64,000 nt of DNA from Micromonospora cathayae (GCF_028993575.1 NZ_CP118615.1:2728001-2792000); one strand, 5' to 3'. Counted from the first letter of the stretch, positions 14,978 through 23,939 are shown. The notes: generated by a model from the sequence alone, not told the origin. Program-made: numbers and translations.

Positions 14978-17900
14978 GGCTGCCTCCACCTCGCCCCGTT
15001 GGACCGCTCGTACGCCCGGATGGACTCGACGACCTGGCGGCCTACCTCGGCCGGATGCGCGGTCGGCGGCACCTGCACGGTGATGTGGTAGGTGCGTCCC
15101 AGGTCATGGCCGACCGGCTCCGGGCGGCCGGTGCCGTTGTGCGCCAGGGTCAGCCCAGGTGCCAGGTAGCCGCCGGAGTCGTACGAGCGGACCGGGACCA
15201 GGCCGCCGCCGGCGAGAGCGGCGTGGATGTGCGCGTTGCCCCCGCTGAAGTTGTGCTGGTTCCAGACCGCACCGCGGTAGGTGTGCGGTCGGCCGTTGAG
15301 CAGGTTCAGGTCCTGCCACGGGGTGATCAGCTCCCGCAGGCGGGGGCCGAACCCGGATCGGATGAACTCCGCCCAGGCGCGCACCGGCGCGAGGTCAATG
15401 GCCCGCCCGTCGGCGTGGTAGCTGCGCTTACCGCTCAGCGTCGTTGCGCCGGGCCGCACGCCAGAGATCAGCGGCACCTGCCCGAACGCGGCCCGGGTCG
15501 CAGCGAGCACCCCGGCGATACCGGACCGCAGGCCACCCGCGCCGGTCGACCCGCCGCCGCCGAACAGCTCCGACACCAGCGCCTTCAACCGGCCCACGGC
15601 CATGTCCTTGAGGCGGCTGCCGGCACCGATGAGGGTCTTCGTCAGCGGGTTGCTGCCGAACTTCTCGGTGATCCGGTTGAGGCCGATGCGGTCGGCGAGC
15701 CAGCCGGCCGGGTTGCGGACCAGGCCGAGCAGGCCACCGTCCGCGAACGCCCGCCCGGAGTTGATGGCTTCCAACAGCGGCAGGTTCCGGGCGGTCTGGC
15801 GGGCATTGACGACGAACTCGCCGCCGGCGAGGGCGACCGGGCCGAACGGGCTGGACGCGACCATGTTGTCGATGTCGCTGGGCGGGCCGGGCAGCCGGCC
15901 ACCGGTGGCGAAGCCGAGCTTGATCTCGCCGATGCGGTCCTTCACGCCGACCTTCGACGCGACCCAGTTGATGCCGCCGATGACGCCCTTGTTGATCACG
16001 GTGTTGACCATGAAACGCACCGGTGCGGCGGCGGCCTCCTTCAGGTTGTTCCAGGCGGTCTTCACCGCGTCGACACCTTTGCGGAACGCCGTGGGCAGGG
16101 TCTGGGTGATGTAGGTGCGGATCGGCGCGAACACCTGGTCGCGGATCCAACCCCAGGCGGTGGAGATCGCCGAGAAGATCCCCGACCAGACGGCCTTGAC
16201 CACCGACAGGTAGAACTGGAACCCGGAGATCAGGAAGTCGATGCCCTTCTTGATGGCGGGCCAGGCCGTACCCGTCCACCAGGCCACCACCCAGCCGATC
16301 GCGGACTGGATCCCCGACCACACCGCCTGGACGATCTTCCGGAACGTCTCGTTCTTCTGGTAGGCGAGCACGACCGCGGCGACCAGGGCGGCGATCGCGA
16401 TGACGACCAGGCTGATCGGGTTCGCCGACAAGGCGGCGTTGAGTAGCCACTGCACGCCGGTCCAGGCCAGCGTCGCCACCCGGACGGCACCCATCGCGAC
16501 GTTCGACGCAACCGTCGCGGCGGTGTTCGCCACCACGGCGGCCGTGGACCGCACCCACGCCGCGAACTCGAGGGCCTTCACGCCCAGCCACACCGCCAGG
16601 GTCGAGTTGCCCAGCGCCAGCACGGCGTTGTAGGCGGCCTGCGCGCCGGCTGCGGCCTTGGTGGCCACCGACCAGACGGTGGTCGCCGCACCCGCGACCA
16701 CCACCGCGGCCTGGTACGCCTTCACGCCGATCACCACGCCGGCGAGGGTGCCCACCAGGATCTTCGTGGTGGTGTCGTGCTCCCGAAACCAGCCGACCAG
16801 GTCACCGACGGTACGGCCGGCGTCAGCGACCGCCGGGATCGCGGTGCCGGTCAGGAACCCGGCGAAGTCCTTCAGCGCGGGCAGCACCTGCCGGCCGGCT
16901 TCCTTTGCGGCATCGAGGCTGGCAGTCAGCTTGTCCCGGTTCTCGGCGGCGAAGGTCTTCACGGCCGGCAGCACCTCGCCACCGATCACGCCGACGAAGC
17001 CCTGCTGCACGGTACGGACGAAGCTGTTGAGCCGGTCCTGGTCGGACTGGGCGGCGATGCCCTTCGTGGCCCCGGCGACCTGGCCGAGGCCGTCGGTCAG
17101 CGACGACACGTCGAGCCGGCGGAACGAGTCGCCCAGGTCTTCGAACTTGGTGCCGAACAGGGCCACCCCGGCGGCGTTGCGCTTCACAGGGTCCTGCATG
17201 GCGTTGAGCCGCTCGACGACCTCACCGAACGCGGCCCGCGCGGCCGGGCCGCCCTCGGCGATCGTGCGGGTCATGTCCTTGGCGTTGAGCCCGAGCAGCT
17301 TGTAGCCCTCGGCGCTGGTCTTCGACCCGTCGATCGCGCGGAGGCTAAACTCCTTGACCGCGTCGGCGGCGACGTCGGCGTTGCGGGCACCGCCGGCGAG
17401 CAGCTGGTTGATGAGGCCCAGGGCCCGCGGCCCGTCCAGGCCGACCTTGGTGAACTGGACGCTGTACTCGGTGAAGGTGTCGAGCAGGTCGCCGCCCTTG
17501 TCTGCGCCGGACTGGAAACCCTTCGTCAGGATGTCCAGGGCGGCTTGGGCGTTCGGTGCCAGACCAGACTTGATCATGGTGGACACAGCGGCCGTGACAC
17601 CACCGACGTCCTGGTCGAACACGCGGGCGATGTCCAACGCCCCGGCGCTGATCTCCTTCAGCACGGGCAGGCTGGCGTTACGCAGCGACGGCACCGCCTG
17701 CACGACCTTGGCGATCGCACCGGTGACGTCACCCATGCTCTCGCCGTAGTTCGCCGCGTACAGCTGCCCGGCGACCTTCCCCAGCCGCGCCGACTCGTCC
17801 TTCGTCAGGTTCAGCTGGGCCCGCAGCTTGTCGTTGGCGGCACCCACGTTCAGGGCCCCGGCGACACCGGCGGCGAGCGCCGCCCCGATGCCCGCGCCGA

Positions 17901-18075
17901 TCCCGGCCGCCGCCAGGCCGGTGGTGATCTGCTCGCGGATCGTCCCACCGATGCGGGTGCCGACACGGCCGGCGGCGGCCTTCGCGTCGATGCGCTGGAT
18001 GCGCTTGGACAACTCGCTGCCGAAGTTGTCGAGCTTCGGCATGACCGCCACGTAGGCGGTACGCAGGACGGTCAC
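14974..18075 (-). CDS. tape-measure protein with C-terminal M15-like peptidase domain
   Basis: 1033 residues, the longest gene in the element. The N-terminal third is helical (KLDNFGSELSKRIQRIDAKAAAG and TMP-type repeats). The middle has several hydrophobic segments (residues about 440-580), and Trp-rich AVWSGIQSAIGWVVAWW-type repeats. The last 150 residues hold ISGVRPGATTLSGKRSYHADGRAIDLAP and a late HIHAAL, the zinc-ligand pattern (HxxGxAxD, HxH) of M15/DD-peptidases. It sets tail length and probably cuts peptidoglycan during DNA entry. Confidence 0.85.
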   Translation of the reverse strand: MTVLRTAYVAVMPKLDNFGSELSKRIQRIDAKAAAGRVGTRIGGTIREQITTGLAAAGIGAGIGAALAAGVAGALNVGAANDKLRAQLNLTKDESARLGKVAGQLYAANYGESMGDVTGAIAKVVQAVPSLRNASLPVLKEISAGALDIARVFDQDVGGVTAAVSTMIKSGLAPNAQAALDILTKGFQSGADKGGDLLDTFTEYSVQFTKVGLDGPRALGLINQLLAGGARNADVAADAVKEFSLRAIDGSKTSAEGYKLLGLNAKDMTRTIAEGGPAARAAFGEVVERLNAMQDPVKRNAAGVALFGTKFEDLGDSFRRLDVSSLTDGLGQVAGATKGIAAQSDQDRLNSFVRTVQQGFVGVIGGEVLPAVKTFAAENRDKLTASLDAAKEAGRQVLPALKDFAGFLTGTAIPAVADAGRTVGDLVGWFREHDTTTKILVGTLAGVVIGVKAYQAAVVVAGAATTVWSVATKAAAGAQAAYNAVLALGNSTLAVWLGVKALEFAAWVRSTAAVVANTAATVASNVAMGAVRVATLAWTGVQWLLNAALSANPISLVVIAIAALVAAVVLAYQKNETFRKIVQAVWSGIQSAIGWVVAWWTGTAWPAIKKGIDFLISGFQFYLSVVKAVWSGIFSAISTAWGWIRDQVFAPIRTYITQTLPTAFRKGVDAVKTAWNNLKEAAAAPVRFMVNTVINKGVIGGINWVASKVGVKDRIGEIKLGFATGGRLPGPPSDIDNMVASSPFGPVALAGGEFVVNARQTARNLPLLEAINSGRAFADGGLLGLVRNPAGWLADRIGLNRITEKFGSNPLTKTLIGAGSRLKDMAVGRLKALVSELFGGGGSTGAGGLRSGIAGVLAATRAAFGQVPLISGVRPGATTLSGKRSYHADGRAIDLAPVRAWAEFIRSGFGPRLRELITPWQDLNLLNGRPHTYRGAVWNQHNFSGGNAHIHAALAGGGLVPVRSYDSGGYLAPGLTLAHNGTGRPEPVGHDLGRTYHITVQVPPTAHPAEVGRQVVESIRAYERSNGARWRQP

Positions 18076-18410
18076 CGGTCACCGCCCTCCGGGGCGACCG
18101 CCCCGTTCTTGATGGCCGCCGGCACCAGGTGCGGTGCCGGCGGGGTGTCCTCGGTGCCGGTCTCGACCATCCACCCGTACCAGGCGGCCGGCCCCCACCC
18201 CACCAGGAACTTCACGAACCCGGTGTCGGGGTCGTAGACCCGCTCGACCTGAATGTTGCGGCGCAGCGTGCCGGTCTGCTTCCTGGCCAGGCGACGGGCG
18301 TCGCGGCGGATCGCGTTGGCGACCGTCCGGACCTCCCGCGCCACCTCCGGCACCTGAGACAGGGCGGCGAGGACCTGGGGGCGCAGCGGCTTGTTGTCGA
18401 CCTCCACCAC
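18072..18410 (-). CDS. HK97 gp10-like tail component
   Basis: 112 residues: helical N-terminus (AALSQVPEVAREVRTVANAIRRDARR), then GTLRRNIQVERVYDPDTG and YGWMVETGTEDTPPAPHLVPAAI, the E-x-GT...P-x-P-x-xxPA pattern of HK97 gp10 tail-completion proteins. These usually precede the major tail protein; here the gene lies between the chaperones and the tape measure, a rearranged position. Confidence 0.7.
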   Translation of the reverse strand: MVEVDNKPLRPQVLAALSQVPEVAREVRTVANAIRRDARRLARKQTGTLRRNIQVERVYDPDTGFVKFLVGWGPAAWYGWMVETGTEDTPPAPHLVPAAIKNGAVAPEGGDR

Positions 18411-18422
18411 GCCCCACCCCCT

Positions 18423-19138
18423 CTATCCAGGTATGTCCCCACGCCACAACGCCTGCCGGCGCTGCTCGACGAGCGCGTCGCGGCGGGCGTCCCACTCGGT
18501 GGGTGGGGCCGCCAGCCACTGCTCGTACCGCCGGTAGCCGCAGTCCTCACCACACGCCCGCTGGGTGCACGTCTCCCCGTGCTCGCACCGGTTGAGCAGG
18601 TGCACGTAGACGAGGTTGAGCAGCAGCCGCGGTGTGACCCGGTTCAGCCAGCCAAGACCTGGGCGACCGGGGTCAAGCCCTGCAAGGCCGGGTGTGGTGA
18701 GGGCGAGGTGTTCGAACTGGTCGAAGTGCTCAGCGACCCATCCGGCGAGGTGGGCCGCTGCTCGGTAGGGCGGCCGGCCTGCGCCTGGAACAGCGCCATG
18801 GCCACCGCCATCAGGTCCTCCAGGTCGACCCGGTGGGCGACGGCCAGCCGGTAGAACCGGTCGAACTGGCTGCCGTCCTCCGGGACCGTGGCTTCCTGCC
18901 CGTCGACCAGTTCGGTGCGGGCCGGCACGGTGAGGCTGACCCGCATCGCCTCCCACATCGCACCGAGCCCTTCCTGCTCCTCGATCTTCCCGGTCGCGGA
19001 CGCGCCGAGCTGGATCATGAGCATGGACGGGATCGTGTCCTCGACCGTGAACGCTTCGCCGCAGAAGTCGAAGGTGTCTTTCTCCGCCACCGGGTTGACC
19101 TCGCGGCGGGCCGCGGCGAACGTGCCGATGTGCGCCAC
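18423..19138 (-). CDS. tail assembly chaperone, frameshift-fused long form (GT-type)
   Basis: The frame overlapping the end of the short chaperone (from about 18770 to the stop at 18423) encodes AGWVAEHFDQFEHLALTTPG ... YRRYEQWLAAPPTEWDARR. It has no start of its own that fits and is in the -1 frame relative to 18644-19138. Siphoviruses make such extensions by programmed frameshifting, giving here a fusion of about 238 residues. No textbook X-XXY-YYZ heptamer is obvious, so the slip site is not fixed. Confidence 0.6.
18644..19138 (-). CDS. tail assembly chaperone, short form (G-type)
   Basis: 164 residues: EKDTFDFCGEAFTVEDTIPS, a start typical of actinophage G-type chaperones, then helices (LGAMWEAMRVSLTVPAR; RFYRLAVAHRVDLEDLMAVA) and a low-complexity Ser/Pro tail after the overlap with the T frame. 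It lies between the major tail protein and the tape measure, the canonical place. It keeps the tape measure soluble during tail assembly. Confidence 0.75.
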   Translation of the reverse strand: MAHIGTFAAARREVNPVAEKDTFDFCGEAFTVEDTIPSMLMIQLGASATGKIEEQEGLGAMWEAMRVSLTVPARTELVDGQEATVPEDGSQFDRFYRLAVAHRVDLEDLMAVAMALFQAQAGRPTEQRPTSPDGSLSTSTSSNTSPSPHPALQGLTPVAQVLAG

Positions 19139-19139
19139 G

Positions 19140-19739
19140 TCAGGTCCCCTGCGCCAGCGCCCCGGCCGTCCACCGCTTGTACGGGGTGGCCAGGATCGTC
19201 GGGTCGGGCAGCTCCACGGCGAACTCCACCGGCAGGCCCGCCTTGGTGGCCAGCTCGCTGCGGGCCGTCTCCACGCTGCCGCCGTTGAAGACCTGCGGCC
19301 AGACGATGGCCTCGTCGCCGTCCAGCGAGATGAACCCGAGCGCGACCCGCACCTCCGCGCCGACCAGCGGCGGCACGTACGTGCTGAGCTTGGTCGCGCC
19401 GCTGCCGGTGACAGTGATGGTGCCGCCGTTCATGGCGAGCTTCCAGTTCACGTCGGAGATGTGCGACATGGTGAAGGCGATCGTGCCGCCCTTCTCCGTC
19501 GTCACCGTCCGCACCGGGTACGCCGACTCCGCGACCCGGATCGCCTCCGTGGACGTCGACTCGGTGTAGGTCAGGCCCGCCTCGGTCGCACCGACCTGGA
19601 TCCAGCCGTCGGTGGCGTAGTCGAACACCACCTTGCTGGCGGCGGCGGTGACCGTCGGCATGGTGGTCAGACCGTACTTGTAGATGATCAGGCCGGGGCC
19701 GGTCTTGATCTGGCCCGGCTGGATGGTCGGCGTCGCCAC
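19140..19739 (-). CDS. major tail tube protein
   Basis: 199 residues, beta-rich, with QPGQIKTGPGLIIYKYGLTT, TIAFTMSHISDVNWKLAMNGG and ISLDGDEAIVWPQVFNGG, as in siphovirus tail tube subunits. It precedes the chaperones. Confidence 0.8.
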   Translation of the reverse strand: MATPTIQPGQIKTGPGLIIYKYGLTTMPTVTAAASKVVFDYATDGWIQVGATEAGLTYTESTSTEAIRVAESAYPVRTVTTEKGGTIAFTMSHISDVNWKLAMNGGTITVTGSGATKLSTYVPPLVGAEVRVALGFISLDGDEAIVWPQVFNGGSVETARSELATKAGLPVEFAVELPDPTILATPYKRWTAGALAQGT

Positions 19740-19742
19740 CGG

Positions 19743-19952
19743 TCAGCCCCTCTTTCCGGCGCTGGGCGCCTGCTCCCCGGACGCCTCGGCGGCGGCCTGC
19801 TTCCCTGCCTGCGACGTGGGGGACGCGACGTAGTCCTCCCACCCGTTGGCCTTGACGTCTGCCTCCGGCACCTTGTCGCCGACCCGGTACGCGAACACGC
19901 CGCGACCCGGGTCGCCGAGGGGGATGTCGGTGGTGACCACACGGTCGCTCAC
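19743..19952 (-). CDS. small phage protein between tail terminator and tail tube
   Basis: 69 residues from a GTG at 19952 with GGAGG upstream. It has a conserved-looking core (FAYRVGDKVPEADVKANGWEDYVAS) and an Ala/Gln-rich tail. Small proteins of this kind occur here in actinophages; function unknown. Confidence 0.6.
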   Translation of the reverse strand: MSDRVVTTDIPLGDPGRGVFAYRVGDKVPEADVKANGWEDYVASPTSQAGKQAAAEASGEQAPSAGKRG

Positions 19953-20344
19953 GATTCCTCCGGGTTGACTCGTAGCTGCACTTGGGTGATGAAGCGAGGC
20001 CGGCCGCTGGTGTCGTCGGGTGACCACAGCCGCGACAGCGGCAGGGACACACCGGTGATCCGGCCGCCGGTGATCGGGCCGAGGATCGCCCACAGGGCCG
20101 CCTCGCCGGCCCGGGATAGGTCGGAGGCCTGCACGTCGGTGCCGCCCCACCACTCGACCTGGTACTCCGGTTCGGCCTCCCACGGCCACGGCTGACCGCC
20201 ACCCAGGTTGGTGATCCGCACCGCCGTGGCCGTGGACTGGAGTTTCGTGCCGACCCGTCCGCCGTGCAGCGGCACCAACGCCGGGCGGGTCTTCAGGTAG
20301 TCGACGAGCGCCTGGTCGACGTCCGGTAGCAGCGGGTACGCCAC
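19949..20344 (-). CDS. tail terminator-like protein
   Basis: 131 residues: LPDVDQALVDYLKTRPALVPLHGGRVGTKL, then a beta core (PWPWEAEPEYQVEWWGG; LSRAGEAALWAI; PRFITQVQLRV). Length, fold pattern and gene order (head closure, terminator, tail tube) fit a tail-terminator protein. Confidence 0.65.
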   Translation of the reverse strand: MAYPLLPDVDQALVDYLKTRPALVPLHGGRVGTKLQSTATAVRITNLGGGQPWPWEAEPEYQVEWWGGTDVQASDLSRAGEAALWAILGPITGGRITGVSLPLSRLWSPDDTSGRPRFITQVQLRVNPEES

Positions 20345-20345
20345 G

Positions 20346-20678
20346 TCATCCCTCCGCCAGGTCGACGCGCATCAGTACCGCCTCCAGGTGGTGGAGCACC
20401 CCGCGCCGCTTCCACCGCTCCACGTCCCCGTCGACCTCGTAGGTGCCGCCGTCCCACTCGAACCGGTCGGTTGCCTCGAGGTCGGCGTCCGCGCCGAGGA
20501 ACATCCGCCACCGAGTGACGGTCTGCTGCTGGTTGACGACGTCCTCGGTGCTGGACACGGGCTGCACCTCGGCCGGGTAGGGCTGCGCGGTGGCGTTGTC
20601 CCAGTCCCGCTGCTGGTTGCCGTAGGGGCCGTCGACCAGCGGAGCCCGGACCCGGGTCACCTGGTCACGCAGTCTCAC
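20346..20678 (-). CDS. head-closure protein
   Basis: 110 residues from a GTG at 20678 that overlaps the connector stop. It has DATDRFEWDGGTYEVDGDVE-like beta hairpins and TRWRMFLGADADLEATDR, typical of phage head-closure / stopper proteins. It lies between connector and terminator. Confidence 0.65.
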   Translation of the reverse strand: MRLRDQVTRVRAPLVDGPYGNQQRDWDNATAQPYPAEVQPVSSTEDVVNQQQTVTRWRMFLGADADLEATDRFEWDGGTYEVDGDVERWKRRGVLHHLEAVLMRVDLAEG

Positions 20679-21028
20679 CGCCAGCTCCAGTCCCACTCGG
20701 GGAAGGAGAACAGTGGCCCCTTCGTCGCCGTCGGGTACGCCTCTCGGGCGGCTTGCAGGATCTCGGCACGCCGCCCCCGCTCCCAGGTGGAACTGGTGGC
20801 ACCCACGGCGTCGCTGGCCAGCCCCTCCGGGTTGTTGTAGGCGATCGCCGCGAGTTCGAGCCCCCAACCGAACAGGTCGTCGGGGATGGGGTCGGGCCAG
20901 TCGGAGAGCTGCGTGGCGGACCTGAGCCACCCCGACGCGACCCGGCGAGCCACCTCCACGGATTCGGCGTCGAGCGCCCCCTGCCGCAGATACTTCTCCA
21001 GGTCGGCCGGGGTGAACAGGTCCGCCAC
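20675..21028 (-). CDS. head-tail connector (gp6-like)
   Basis: 117 residues, all-helical: FTPADLEKYLRQGALDAESVEVARRVASGWLRS and DDLFGWGLELAAIAYNNPEG, the pattern of HK97 gp6 / SPP1 gp15 adaptors that sit below the portal. Order and size fit. Confidence 0.75.
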   Translation of the reverse strand: MADLFTPADLEKYLRQGALDAESVEVARRVASGWLRSATQLSDWPDPIPDDLFGWGLELAAIAYNNPEGLASDAVGATSSTWERGRRAEILQAAREAYPTATKGPLFSFPEWDWSWR

Positions 21029-21031
21029 GGT

Positions 21032-21313
21032 TCAGCCCTTGGGCTCGTCGCCCGTCCGCTGCGACGTCCGGCGGGTCCGCCGGCCCTCGTCAGCGGGCTC
21101 CTGGACGGGGGTGCCGGCGGGAACGGCGAGCAGGTTCGCCTCGCGGCTGCCCTCCTCGGCCACCATGCCCTTGCGGACGTGCCGATCCAGGTCCTCCTGG
21201 TTGACACCCTCGGGGACGGTCGCGCCCTGGTGGAAGCCGCGCAGCACCTCCTGGCCCAGCCCGTCGTTGACCCGCAGGGTGATGTAGGGCGCGGTCACCT
21301 TGTGCGTCTTCAT
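21032..21313 (-). CDS. small head-module protein
   Basis: 93 residues from the ATG at 21313, which overlaps the capsid stop. It has YITLRVNDGLGQEVLRGFHQGATVP, DLDRHVRKGMV and a charged, low-complexity tail. Such small proteins often follow the capsid gene in actinophages. Function unknown. Confidence 0.6.
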   Translation of the reverse strand: MKTHKVTAPYITLRVNDGLGQEVLRGFHQGATVPEGVNQEDLDRHVRKGMVAEEGSREANLLAVPAGTPVQEPADEGRRTRRTSQRTGDEPKG

Positions 21314-22239
21314 CAGGACACCACCCCGGTGATCTCCTCGACCGCTCCGGACTCCTGCACGATCGGCACCGTCTTGCGGCGGCCCTGCAGGTCCCACGCG
21401 TCCTGGTCGTCCTTGCGGATCGCCTTGACCTGGACCGCCAGGTCCGACACGGCGTAGCCAGGCGATCCGTCGGTCTCGTCGGCCATGCCGCCGAGCTGCT
21501 GCGAGTCCAGCACCAGGGCGGCGGTCGTCAGCGACGGGGTCTTGATGACCGTCAGGCCGGCGACCGTTTCGATCTCCCCGGTGTAGACCGGGTTGTCGGT
21601 GCTTTCCCGCTGGCGCAGCTGCGCGATCGCGTCGGAGAGCATCAGGTACGTGTACGCCTTCGGGCTGACGACCAGGGTGTCCGGGCGGTAGCCCTGGTTG
21701 CGGTCCTCGATGCGCTGCACGGCCAGGAGGATGTCCTCCAGCGGCTTGCGGTTCGCGGCGGTCGCGTTGTCCCACGAGCCGGCGGTCGCGGTGTCCGCGG
21801 CGGCCGACTGGATCGCCGACATGGAGATGGCGTCGACCTGCTTGATGATCGAGTTGACGACCTTGCGCATCGCCCGGTCGATTGCCGAGCCGGGGTAGGC
21901 GTTGCGGGCGATCTCCTCGTCGGTGAGCAGGACCTTCTGGCCCCACTTCGAGATCGCCGCGACCGCCGCGGTGCCGGTGGCCAGGTTGGCGTACGGGTAC
22001 ACCGAGCCGGCGCCGACGGCCTCGACGGTGCGGTCGGTGATGAACGGCTCCGACTGCTCGTACAGCACCGCGCCGCCCTGCGATCGGAACCGCTGAGTGA
22101 GCAGCTGGTCGGAGACGAACCGCAGGTCGCGGTAGTCGCGCAGCCGCCTCTGGACGAGCGCGGGGTTCTGGAGGAAACGCGAGATGGTCAGCGAGTCGCC
22201 CGAAAGGGTCGGCGCGGCTGCCGGGTAGGTGCCAGGCAC
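21313..22239 (-). CDS. major capsid protein (HK97-fold)
   Basis: 308 residues. N-arm helical (FLQNPALVQRRLRDYRDLRF), then FEPFITDR-type beta strands, spine helix SAIDRAMRKVVNSIIKQVDA, A-domain DTLVVSPKAYTYLMLSDA and the C-terminal strand VKAIRKDDQDAWDLQGRRKTV. Gene order (protease/scaffold, decoration, capsid, connector) confirms it. Confidence 0.8.
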   Translation of the reverse strand: MPGTYPAAAPTLSGDSLTISRFLQNPALVQRRLRDYRDLRFVSDQLLTQRFRSQGGAVLYEQSEPFITDRTVEAVGAGSVYPYANLATGTAAVAAISKWGQKVLLTDEEIARNAYPGSAIDRAMRKVVNSIIKQVDAISMSAIQSAAADTATAGSWDNATAANRKPLEDILLAVQRIEDRNQGYRPDTLVVSPKAYTYLMLSDAIAQLRQRESTDNPVYTGEIETVAGLTVIKTPSLTTAALVLDSQQLGGMADETDGSPGYAVSDLAVQVKAIRKDDQDAWDLQGRRKTVPIVQESGAVEEITGVVS

Positions 22240-22261
22240 TTGTTATCTCCCTTCGGGGTGG

Positions 22262-22645
22262 TCAGCTGCCGCCGACGAATCGGACCTTGGCACCGCCGGT
22301 CGCGCCAGTGGTGGCGCGACCGATCAGGGTGCCGGCAGCGGCGGCGGTGGCGACCGCGGCGGTCGCCGCGACACCGGACGCACCGGAGGCGATGCCGTCG
22401 CCGACGGCGATCGTGCCGGTGGAGGTGATCTCGTGTTCGACGTTGTTCAGCGGCCACACGGTGACCCGCGCGCCACTGGCCGCGTCGTGGGCTGCCACCC
22501 CGACGACCTTCGTGGACGCAGCACCGGCGGTGCCGACGGCACTGGCGGTGGTGGCCTCGACGAGCGTGCCGCCGGTGATGCTGGTGCTCGCGGTCTTCGT
22601 CATCGGCTGCGCGCCGCCTGCGTAGACCGGGGTGTAGTCGGCCAT
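22262..22645 (-). CDS. head decoration protein (DUF2190-like)
   Basis: 127 residues, small, Ala/Gly/Thr-rich and beta-type: TSITGGTLVEATTASAVG, DAASGARVTVWPLNNVEH and AVGDGIASG, the repeating pattern of capsid-stabilising proteins. It sits between the scaffold and the capsid genes as expected. Confidence 0.7.
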   Translation of the reverse strand: MADYTPVYAGGAQPMTKTASTSITGGTLVEATTASAVGTAGAASTKVVGVAAHDAASGARVTVWPLNNVEHEITSTGTIAVGDGIASGASGVAATAAVATAAAAGTLIGRATTGATGGAKVRFVGGS

Positions 22646-22648
22646 GGC

Positions 22649-23200
22649 TCAGGCCCCCTTCCGGTTCGGCGGGAACAGCCCGGCGAACTCCAGGTCGAAG
22701 TCAGCGTCGGTGCCGTCGCCGGCGTAGCCGAGCGCCGCGACCGGCACGACGTTCTTCGCCAGACCGGCGATCAGCTCGCGGGCGCCCTCCGGGTCGGCGT
22801 CCCACACCCGCTCGTAGTGCTGCTTGCGGGCCGGCGGGAACTTCCCGTCCTGCACCGCCTGGTTGATGACCTGGTCACGCTCCTCGCGGCGACGGCGCGC
22901 TTCGGCGGCCTCCAGCCGGCGGATCGTGTCCTGCTGGGCGTCCCACGCCGCCTGGTCGATGACCATCTGCCCACCGGCCGCCGACGGGCGGGGCGTGGGC
23001 TGCGGGGCGGGAGCGTCCGGTGCCGGCGTCGGGGAGCCCGGCGACGGGGTAGGGGTCGGCTGCGGCGTGGGCGCCGGAGCCGGACCGGTGGGCGAGGTGC
23101 TGTTGCCGACGAGACCGGACGCACCGAGAGTGGCCCTGACCTCGTCATCGGAAGCACCGGGAGCCAGCCCCAGCGCCTCTCGGATCTTCGCCGGATCCAT
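22649..23200 (-). CDS. nested scaffold protein from an internal start
   Basis: The ATG at 23200 (MDPAKIREALGLAPGASDDE) lies in frame in the protease gene and has AAGGGAG about 9 nt upstream. It would yield a 183-residue scaffold without the protease domain, as Nu3 within lambda C. Inferred from the internal RBS and domain border. Confidence 0.5.
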   Translation of the reverse strand: MDPAKIREALGLAPGASDDEVRATLGASGLVGNSTSPTGPAPAPTPQPTPTPSPGSPTPAPDAPAPQPTPRPSAAGGQMVIDQAAWDAQQDTIRRLEAAEARRRREERDQVINQAVQDGKFPPARKQHYERVWDADPEGARELIAGLAKNVVPVAALGYAGDGTDADFDLEFAGLFPPNRKGA

Positions 23201-23932
23201 GCGGCCGGCTCCCTTCTCGTGTTCGTTCCCCACCTGAACGGTGGGGGTGACCTTCAGTGCCGCCGCGTGGATGCGGCGGGCAGCCTCAGCAGCCGTGACC
23301 TTCGGCTGTGAGGAGTTCGTGGCGGCGGTCGGCCCGTCCGGGTCGGCGACCTCGTCGGCGAGACCGGCCTCAACCGCCTCGGCGGCGGTGTACCAGGTGT
23401 CGCGGGCCATCGCCTCCCGGAACTGGCCGGCGGGGCGTCCGGACCGGTCGGCGTAGATACCGGCGATGGAGTCCGACACCCGGTCGAGGACCTCGGCCAT
23501 GTCCCGCATGTCGCGGGCGTTACCGATTGCCAGACCCGCCGCGTCGTGGATCATCATCTGCGCGCCGCGGTTCATGGTGATCCGGCCGCCGGCCTGCGCG
23601 ATGAACGACGCCGCTGATGCCGCGAGACCGTCCACGACCACATGCACCGTGGCCTGGTGGTCCCGCAGGGCGTTGTAGATGGCGATGCCGTCCCACGCGT
23701 CCCCGCCGGGCGAGTTCAGCCGCAACGTGATCTCGTCGACGTCCAGGGCACGCAGCTCAGCGGCGAAGTCCTTCGCCGTGGTGCCTGTCCAGCCGATCTC
23801 GTCGTAGATGGACACCACCGCCGACCGGGTGGCCTTGGCTTCGATGCGGTACCAGTCGCCCGTCTTCGCTGTCGGCCGCGACCGCAGCCGCTCCAGGTGC
23901 GGCGGCAGCTCCGGCAGCACATGCTCGGACAT
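22649..23932 (-). CDS. ClpP-type prohead protease with C-terminal scaffold domain
   Basis: 427 residues from the ATG at 23932. Residues 30-210 form an S14 (ClpP-like) protease: LRLNSPGGDAWDG, nucleophile region GLAASAASF (Ser about 106) and MMIHDA (His about 129). The rest is a Pro-rich linker and a coiled region (IRRLEAAEARRRREERDQ) ending in a capsid-like tail. The protease-scaffold fusion is known from lambda C/Nu3-type systems. An in-frame internal start gives the scaffold alone. Confidence 0.85.
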   Translation of the reverse strand: MSEHVLPELPPHLERLRSRPTAKTGDWYRIEAKATRSAVVSIYDEIGWTGTTAKDFAAELRALDVDEITLRLNSPGGDAWDGIAIYNALRDHQATVHVVVDGLAASAASFIAQAGGRITMNRGAQMMIHDAAGLAIGNARDMRDMAEVLDRVSDSIAGIYADRSGRPAGQFREAMARDTWYTAAEAVEAGLADEVADPDGPTAATNSSQPKVTAAEAARRIHAAALKVTPTVQVGNEHEKGAGRMDPAKIREALGLAPGASDDEVRATLGASGLVGNSTSPTGPAPAPTPQPTPTPSPGSPTPAPDAPAPQPTPRPSAAGGQMVIDQAAWDAQQDTIRRLEAAEARRRREERDQVINQAVQDGKFPPARKQHYERVWDADPEGARELIAGLAKNVVPVAALGYAGDGTDADFDLEFAGLFPPNRKGA

Positions 23933-23939
23933 CACGGCC

